DNA of 44,109 nucleotides. It comes from Candidatus Peribacteraceae bacterium (lineage in GTDB: Bacteria; Patescibacteriota; Gracilibacteria; Peribacterales; Peribacteraceae). Shown here piece by piece: positions 39,008 through 44,109 of this stretch. The stretch is from positions 1 through 44,109 of the forward strand of contig JALHMU010000003.1 of assembly GCA_022843885.1 (NCBI GenBank). Reading direction: 5' to 3'. Numbering within the stretch: position 1 is the stretch's first letter; every line of letters begins with the position of its first letter. Under the pieces are notes generated by a model. The model was not told the origin of the DNA. It made no database searches and saw only the letters and a list, made by a program, of their open reading frames with translations. The position numbers were made by a program, and so were the translations under genes.

Positions 39008-39942
39008 CACACGCACTGGTGCTTGGACGGGGGCTCATCGGATCAGCACTGGAGAATGCACTCGCAGAGGTCGATGTGAAGGTTCATGCCGACTACCCTG
39101 CTCTTTCCTGGAACAATCCGGGAGTTCTCGAAGCAGAATTCGTAAAACTCTTCGAAGCATTCGCAAAGAAACTGACATCTGATGATACCTGGATGATTGC
39201 TTGGACTGCAGGAAAAGCTGTCATGAGCAGTCCGCAGGAAGTACTCGATACTGATAATCAGCTACTCTCTGTTTTTTTGAAAACACTCGAGCAATCTGCG
39301 CTGACGCAACCAGGCATTCTATTCTTAGCGAGTTCCGCCGGTGCCATTTACGCAGATGAAAAGGATCTCTGCACCGAAGAATCGTCGGCACATCCGTCGT
39401 CGTTGTACGGTCAAAATAAAATCAAGCAGGAAGAGTTGTTAACCGCATGGGCTGCAGATCAATCACACATCCGATTGTTGATCGGTCGCATTGCAACGGT
39501 GTTTGGTCCCAATCAAAACGAAAGAAAATCCCAAGGACTCATCTCACATATCTCACGTTCCATCATTCACCGTGCGCCGATCAATATTTTCGTCCCGCTC
39601 GATACCGTGCGTGATTATGTCTACAGCGATGATTGTGCCGCACACATCGCGTTGTGCCTAAAGAAAATGATGGAAGAAAAAACGGAAAAGATCGTCATGA
39701 AAATCTTCGCATCGGAACGCGTAACCACGGTCGCGCAAATCATCGGAGTGTTCCGAAGAATCTCCGCACAGCCACCTCAAATCGTTGCGTCAAACCATGT
39801 ATCTGGCGCTCTCTACAGCCATTACACGCGTTTTCGATCATTACGATGGCCGAAGGTGCGTCCAAAGAACGAACACAGTCTCGTCAGTGCAATCGCAACA
39901 GTACACAAAGCGGAATTACTCCGACATCAACGCGCAAACTGA
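39004..39942 (+). CDS. NAD-dependent epimerase/dehydratase-like protein, divergent
   Basis: 312 residues from the ATG at 39004 that overlaps the GT2 stop (ATGA); a longer frame from 38881 lies inside the GT2 gene and is rejected. GRGLIGS (8-14) is a shortened glycine motif. The Tyr135/Lys139 pair (SLYGQNK) and FLASSAGAIYADE keep the SDR catalytic pattern. VFGPNQN and RDYVYSDDCA are extended-SDR features. The N-terminal half is less conserved than in the other epimerases, so the reaction is uncertain. Confidence 0.77.
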   Translation: MTHALVLGRGLIGSALENALAEVDVKVHADYPALSWNNPGVLEAEFVKLFEAFAKKLTSDDTWMIAWTAGKAVMSSPQEVLDTDNQLLSVFLKTLEQSALTQPGILFLASSAGAIYADEKDLCTEESSAHPSSLYGQNKIKQEELLTAWAADQSHIRLLIGRIATVFGPNQNERKSQGLISHISRSIIHRAPINIFVPLDTVRDYVYSDDCAAHIALCLKKMMEEKTEKIVMKIFASERVTTVAQIIGVFRRISAQPPQIVASNHVSGALYSHYTRFRSLRWPKVRPKNEHSLVSAIATVHKAELLRHQRAN

Positions 39943-41663
39943 ACGATGGAAATTCCATTTTGATTGTAGATCTCTTTTCCATGTGACTTCAGTGTTTGCC
40001 AATTCGCAGTATCGATATCTTTTGCTGTACGAATGATGAAATCGAGTGGATAGAGTGCGAGTTTTTCTTCGGTGGAGAGTTGTAGATACTCTTCGTAAGC
40101 TTCGATTTGCTGATCAATAATGTCATCAGGAATATTCTCGTATCCACCAGCAAATTCACGATAGTAAATGCTATACAAACGACTGCTCACGAACGCGCGC
40201 AAGTCAGTTGGGAAGCGCTCTGTAGCCTCAGCGAGCGACAGATCTTCTAACCACAATTCAAAGAACATTGCGTCCCTGGCTCGCGTGGTTGGTGTGAGGT
40301 ATCCATTCGCATTTCCGGCCATATACGCACTCAACGGCGTATATACCGTAATCAAATCACGTGCATGCGCATTTTCTTTGCTAATGAAAACGACTTGTCC
40401 TTTCGTTCCAATGGAAGACAGTTCCTCGAAGACAGGTGCGTAGATCTGATACGCATCCCATTCTGCTTCACTGGCGTTGTAGGCATGCATCTGTTGCATG
40501 TATCCAAAGCCGATTGTTCCAATACAGAGAATAATTCCGAGGAGCACCTGCACGTTTCGTGTTGTAAAGCGGGAGATGCCGAAGAAGATCAGGGTTAGAA
40601 TAAGGAGTGCTGCGAGCGGCTGAATGAAATACCAATGATAATGCTGAAAGACGATCGCAGTGCCGGTAATCAGTTGTTGATTCAGTGCAATCAAGCCTGC
40701 AATCGCAAGTGCTGGCACAAGCGGCCATGTGGCCGGAAGCATTTTCCTTGTCGGAAGAGACGCAACAATGAAAGCCACTGCATACGCACCGAAGACTGCG
40801 AAGCGTTTATGAATGAGACCTTGTCGCGCGGCTGTTTCCGCATACAACGGATGATGGGCCAATTCCCACATATTGATGAGATAGGGAATACCCAACAAAA
40901 AGAACCACGCAAAAATGATGCCAATATCGGAGATGCGCATCCATTCCCTTTTCCAGAAATACCAAAGAAACAACAATCCGAGGGTCGCTGCCAAATAGGA
41001 CCATGCATACACATACGAATAGAGCATCACAGCCATACAGATGCCGATCAAACTTGCTTTCCAGGTTGCACGCTGCTTGATCCAAGAAGCCAAGATCCAC
41101 AGCGCCAAGAAGAACCATGTCGCACTCCACTGCGGATTGATGGGGCGGGCGAAGCGAAGGAAATCACTTGAGAAAATGCCTGTTTCAAGAAATTTCAGAA
41201 TGTCCCACGGCGCATTCAATGCAGCATTCGCAAACAACAACGTACATACCGCGACAATGCTCAGCCACGGCTTCTTTGTGATGGACGTCCATGCTCCAAT
41301 CATGACAATCGTGAGCAGCACTCCAAAGAAAAACTTGGAAACCGTGAAGGATGTAAGCGCATTCAAACCAAACAAGCGTCCAATCCAATAGATCGTTGCT
41401 TCGGGAACTGCTGGCTGCAGATAGGGCTGATCTTTTGGCTCACTGTAGTACTGATTCGCAACAGGCCAGTCACCTTGTTCGACCGAAACCACTCTCCCGC
41501 CATAATAAAATTCTTGATCGGTGCCCATTATCACGATGCCATCGAATGAATCGTCGAATCTCTGAAGAATATTCGGCAGTACACATGCTGCCCCAAAGAA
41601 TGTGGCGATCAGAAGTGCCACGATCCATTGTGTGCGCGGGAAAGAAAAATCTGCTTTACGCAT
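39927..41663 (-). CDS. Large GT-C-like membrane protein
   Basis: 578 residues, about eleven membrane helices, from the ATG at 41663 that overlaps the upstream GT2 stop by 8 bases. The first outer loop (DQEFYYGGRVVSVEQGDWPV) has the acidic, Tyr-rich pattern of GT-C enzymes, but no clear family motif is seen. The C-terminal 170 residues are a soluble domain with YTPLSAYMAGNANGYL and FVSSRLYSIYYREF. Probable envelope glycosyltransferase; the specific role is unknown. Last gene of the asnB unit. Confidence 0.62.
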   Translation of the reverse strand: MRKADFSFPRTQWIVALLIATFFGAACVLPNILQRFDDSFDGIVIMGTDQEFYYGGRVVSVEQGDWPVANQYYSEPKDQPYLQPAVPEATIYWIGRLFGLNALTSFTVSKFFFGVLLTIVMIGAWTSITKKPWLSIVAVCTLLFANAALNAPWDILKFLETGIFSSDFLRFARPINPQWSATWFFLALWILASWIKQRATWKASLIGICMAVMLYSYVYAWSYLAATLGLLFLWYFWKREWMRISDIGIIFAWFFLLGIPYLINMWELAHHPLYAETAARQGLIHKRFAVFGAYAVAFIVASLPTRKMLPATWPLVPALAIAGLIALNQQLITGTAIVFQHYHWYFIQPLAALLILTLIFFGISRFTTRNVQVLLGIILCIGTIGFGYMQQMHAYNASEAEWDAYQIYAPVFEELSSIGTKGQVVFISKENAHARDLITVYTPLSAYMAGNANGYLTPTTRARDAMFFELWLEDLSLAEATERFPTDLRAFVSSRLYSIYYREFAGGYENIPDDIIDQQIEAYEEYLQLSTEEKLALYPLDFIIRTAKDIDTANWQTLKSHGKEIYNQNGISIVQFAR

Positions 41664-42507
41664 GTGAGGATTTTCTGCTGCTGTAGGCCTGAAATCCCAT
41701 GCCGAACAAAACCCATGCAGCAAAGAATGAAGCAGCAGAGAGAGCAATCATGGCCGACATCCAGATCCAGAAGGAAAGTGTAAAGAGGAGGAGCGACGTG
41801 AAAAACGCGATGCCACTCAAAAGTAGATAGAGCTTGAGTGGATTGTACGTCGCCATTGCCTCGGTGATGTACTGCAATGTCATCAGTGAATCGCGGATGA
41901 TGCGCACCTTCGAACGCCCAACACGTTTGTGATACGCAATGGGAAGATACGTGACAAATTTTCCTGTGAGCATGTAGACGAGTGTGATCGTTGTGGTGAA
42001 ACTGAAGCCTTCGCAGAGGTCTGGGAAAAATTGCAACGCCGTACTCTTCTTAAACACGCGAAGTCCCGAATTGATGTCAGGAATACGCTTCCCGGTTGTG
42101 AATTCCACAAGAAACTTCAGCACAATACGTGCTGGCATCTTCAGAAATGAGCCACGATACGCTTTGCCACTGCGTGCTCCGACAACCATGTCGAATCCTT
42201 CATCCATTTTATCGAGAAGATCCTGAATGCGATCGATCGGATAGCTGCCATCAGCATCAGAAATAACAATCGTATCGTGTGTTGCCGCAAGAATGCCGTC
42301 TTTCAAAGATCGACCGTAGCCTGCATTCGTTGGATGCGTGACGACCGTAGCACCCTTCCCTTCTGCAACAGCAGCAGTGTTATCAGTCGATGCATCGTTG
42401 ACAACGATGATCTCAGCATGTGGCATTGCCTCACGTAATGCATCAAGCACATGCGCGATACCTTTTTCTTCGTTGTATGCCGGGATGATGATCGAACAGT
42501 GTTTCAT
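41656..42507 (-). CDS. Family 2 glycosyltransferase, polyprenyl-phosphate type
   Basis: 283 residues from the ATG at 42507, which overlaps the upstream stop (ATGA). SIIIPAYNEEKGI, VNDASTDNT (36-44), NAGYGRSLKDGI, SDADGSYP with DAD at 84-86, and DINSGLRVFKK are DPM1/GtrB-like. Two C-terminal membrane helices (about 208-230 and 237-260). It fits with the GT-C-like proteins on both sides of it in the same unit. Confidence 0.89.
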   Translation of the reverse strand: MKHCSIIIPAYNEEKGIAHVLDALREAMPHAEIIVVNDASTDNTAAVAEGKGATVVTHPTNAGYGRSLKDGILAATHDTIVISDADGSYPIDRIQDLLDKMDEGFDMVVGARSGKAYRGSFLKMPARIVLKFLVEFTTGKRIPDINSGLRVFKKSTALQFFPDLCEGFSFTTTITLVYMLTGKFVTYLPIAYHKRVGRSKVRIIRDSLMTLQYITEAMATYNPLKLYLLLSGIAFFTSLLLFTLSFWIWMSAMIALSAASFFAAWVLFGMGFQAYSSRKSSHA

Positions 42508-43727
42508 CGCTTGAAGAGCCGTGCAAAACCGACGGCTGAGCAAAGAGCATAGCAGAAAAGCACCGGCATGAGGTATCGAGGCGTCGCATCAGTCAGGGTA
42601 AACAATGCGGTCGTATACAGCATCAAAAGCAGGAATGGCGCATACTCTCGCTTCCAAATCGTAGTGAGACTGAGAGCACATCCAATGTAGAGAAGAAGCA
42701 TGCCTAACGCTGCCAATGCATTGTAGACAAATGGCCATCCGCCACCGACATACGGAAAGTGCAATTCAGCGATATCCACGATGGAGAACCACACGTAATT
42801 CGGGAAATGGCCGAGAATTTTTGAAATTGATTCCTGCTTGATCTGCTCTTCATTGCCGAGCGGAAGATTGTCCGGCCATTGTGCATGAATCAATGCATTA
42901 AAAGAGCACGCATCCGATCGGCCTGTCCAATCACGTGATACATATTCAGCCCAAAGGCATTTTACCGGCTCCAAACCTGTAACCCGCTCTGCTTGCTCAC
43001 CGCGAACGTAGATCGACCAGACACTGCGGAACGATCCGGCAACGGACCATTGTCCAAACTGTTCATGATTGCGATACGCCCACGCACCTACGAAAAGATA
43101 TGGAACAAGAATGAGGATTGCGACGTGTTGTTTCTTCATCTTCCAGAAATAGGCGAGCGAAAGAAGGCCAATCGGGAAGAAGACAAATGGGTAATATGTG
43201 AGAAGAATGCAGCCAAGTACCAATCCTGAAAAAAGCGCAGAGGAAAGTGATGGAAGACGCTTGTAGTGCAACAAGAGCGTCATGAAAATCAGGAATAAAC
43301 TTAGTGCGAGAGATTCTCGATACACCGAGAACAGGATGCGAAACACGCTCGGTGTCAGGAGCAGGAAAAAGAACGTGATCTGTGCAATTCGATCAGATGA
43401 GACATGTTTCAATTCACGTACGAAGACAAAAACTGCGGTCAGATACAGTACCGCTTGGATGAGAAAGATTGCGGAGCGATTTTCGAGTCCGAATATGAGA
43501 TAGATAATCGCAAGAAAAACGCTGTACCCAGGTTCACGCTCCATCGTGGGAGTTTCTCCATCAAGTGAATACATCCCGTGCTGTACAAGTGACGCTGCCC
43601 CAGCGTTATATTCACCGGCATCATCTTGAAACGTAAATTCAGTGGGCAATGAGGAATACCAAAAAAATACACCGCTAAATACTAGGACAAAGAGTGTGAA
43701 GCCAATGAGAAGTGAAGAACGTTGCAT
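42504..43727 (-). CDS. GT-C (GT39/ArnT-like) membrane glycosyltransferase
   Basis: 407 residues from the ATG at 43727 (5 bases after the asnB stop); a start at 43754 would extend into asnB and is rejected. About ten membrane helices. The first loop reads FQDDAGEYNAGAASLVQHG and then EREPGYSVFLAIIY, matching the acidic pair, Tyr and R-x-PGY pattern of ArnT/PMT-like enzymes. Extracytoplasmic loop with a few cysteines. Donor unknown. Confidence 0.68.
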   Translation of the reverse strand: MQRSSLLIGFTLFVLVFSGVFFWYSSLPTEFTFQDDAGEYNAGAASLVQHGMYSLDGETPTMEREPGYSVFLAIIYLIFGLENRSAIFLIQAVLYLTAVFVFVRELKHVSSDRIAQITFFFLLLTPSVFRILFSVYRESLALSLFLIFMTLLLHYKRLPSLSSALFSGLVLGCILLTYYPFVFFPIGLLSLAYFWKMKKQHVAILILVPYLFVGAWAYRNHEQFGQWSVAGSFRSVWSIYVRGEQAERVTGLEPVKCLWAEYVSRDWTGRSDACSFNALIHAQWPDNLPLGNEEQIKQESISKILGHFPNYVWFSIVDIAELHFPYVGGGWPFVYNALAALGMLLLYIGCALSLTTIWKREYAPFLLLMLYTTALFTLTDATPRYLMPVLFCYALCSAVGFARLFKR

Positions 43728-43732
43728 AGAAG

Positions 43733-44109
43733 TTATGTGTATTGTCGCATCCATTCATCAAGCCACAAAAGTGCCCAGACGTGGTCGGAATAATCCGTGC
43801 GACTCTTCTCGTACGTGGACAGGAATTGTGCGACACCTTTTTGTTCGAGAAACTGCCACAATGGCGAATCCGATGCACCGAGGCGGTCATGCACAAATGG
43901 CTTCAGATCGCCACGGAACCATGTATCGAGTGGCAAACGGAAACCAGTTTTTGGTCGACGCAATGTTTTCTCTGGAAGAAGATCTTTGAGAAGACGTTTT
44001 AAAAGAATTTTACGTTTGCGACCTTGGACTTTGTATCCGGCGGGAATGGTTGCCGTGAGTTCCAGGAGTTTGTGATCCAAAAATGGTGAACGTGCTTCGA
44101 GGCCATGGG
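43733..44109 (-). CDS. asnB: Asparagine synthase, glutamine-hydrolysing (C-terminal part; start outside window)
   Basis: About 124 residues are visible, running to the TAA at 43733. HGLEARSPFLDHKLLE is the conserved AsnB segment of the synthetase domain, followed by KRLLKDLLPEKTLRRPKTGF (part) and a C-terminal DHVWALLWLDEWMRQY. The glutaminase and ATP-binding parts lie beyond the edge. AsnB-like proteins are common in polysaccharide clusters, where some modify sugars or amino-sugars rather than make free asparagine. It leads at least three downstream genes. Confidence 0.9.
   Translation of the reverse strand, partial: HGLEARSPFLDHKLLELTATIPAGYKVQGRKRKILLKRLLKDLLPEKTLRRPKTGFRLPLDTWFRGDLKPFVHDRLGASDSPLWQFLEQKGVAQFLSTYEKSRTDYSDHVWALLWLDEWMRQYT

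Noticed and set aside
1-44109. CRISPR arrays, insertion sequences, rRNA genes or a toxin-antitoxin pair
   Set aside because: No regularly spaced repeats, transposase motifs or rRNA segments were seen on reading both strands. The small membrane proteins do not match known toxin patterns.

Overview
The window looks like a chromosomal segment of an uncultured, small-genome bacterium. My best guess is the Candidate Phyla Radiation (Patescibacteria), perhaps near Peregrinibacteria/Peribacteria; this is an inference, not proof. Genes are tightly packed and many converging or tandem genes overlap by a few bases. The proteins include families common in that group: FecR/DUF5667 beside an ECF sigma factor, orphan PilN/PilO-like proteins, and many sugar-nucleotide epimerases and glycosyltransferases. 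prfB (RF2) is present with an intact UGA frameshift sensor, so UGA is a stop codon here. That argues against Gracilibacteria and Absconditabacteria, which recode UGA to glycine.

Layout. 1-1840 (-): ECF sigma factor followed by a membrane FecR/DUF5667 protein cut by the window edge. 1895-3676 (-): guaA. 3750-4403 (+): unknown protein. 4354-7768 (-): gpmA, a divergent wecB-like epimerase and an O-antigen-ligase-like protein. 7826-11107: wecG/tagA-type transferase, a Xer recombinase and four small membrane or secreted proteins of unknown role. 11154-12052 (-): trmD plus DUF167. 12071-17024: GT2 glycosyltransferase, NIF3-like protein, a small unknown protein, typA (-) and a patatin. 17048-20342 (-): PilN/PilO-like pair, infC, a HAD phosphatase, rpmI and rplT. 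20428-22033 (+): prfB and a beta-rich unknown protein. 22096-22839: tRNA-Ser(CGA) and a small-protein locus with three very short ORFs. 22910-26389: FAD amine oxidase, then ahcY and an adenosine-kinase-like PfkB protein that would recycle S-adenosylhomocysteine. 26445-44109: an envelope polysaccharide region with UDP-glucose dehydrogenase, UDP-glucuronate 4-epimerase, a WbpA/TviB-type dehydrogenase, three further epimerases, three GT2 enzymes, four GT-C-like membrane proteins, GtrA, a UGM-like flavoprotein, a methyltransferase and asparagine synthase (partial).

The most striking signal is how transcription and translation starts are arranged. About twenty genes that lead transcription units have a TANNNT -10 box ending only 6-8 bases before the start codon, so their mRNAs should begin at or next to the start codon (leaderless). 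Downstream genes are mostly joined by ATGA-type overlaps or very short gaps. trmD and a divergent GT2 gene have start codons only 18 bp apart with superimposed -10 boxes. Clear Shine-Dalgarno sequences occur almost only before small proteins of unknown function (10329, 10766, 22387 minus, 22600, 22675). These also have longer leaders and strong intrinsic terminators, which are scarce elsewhere in the window. No stretch over about 300 bases lacks a feature. I saw no CRISPR array, insertion sequence, rRNA or phage module.
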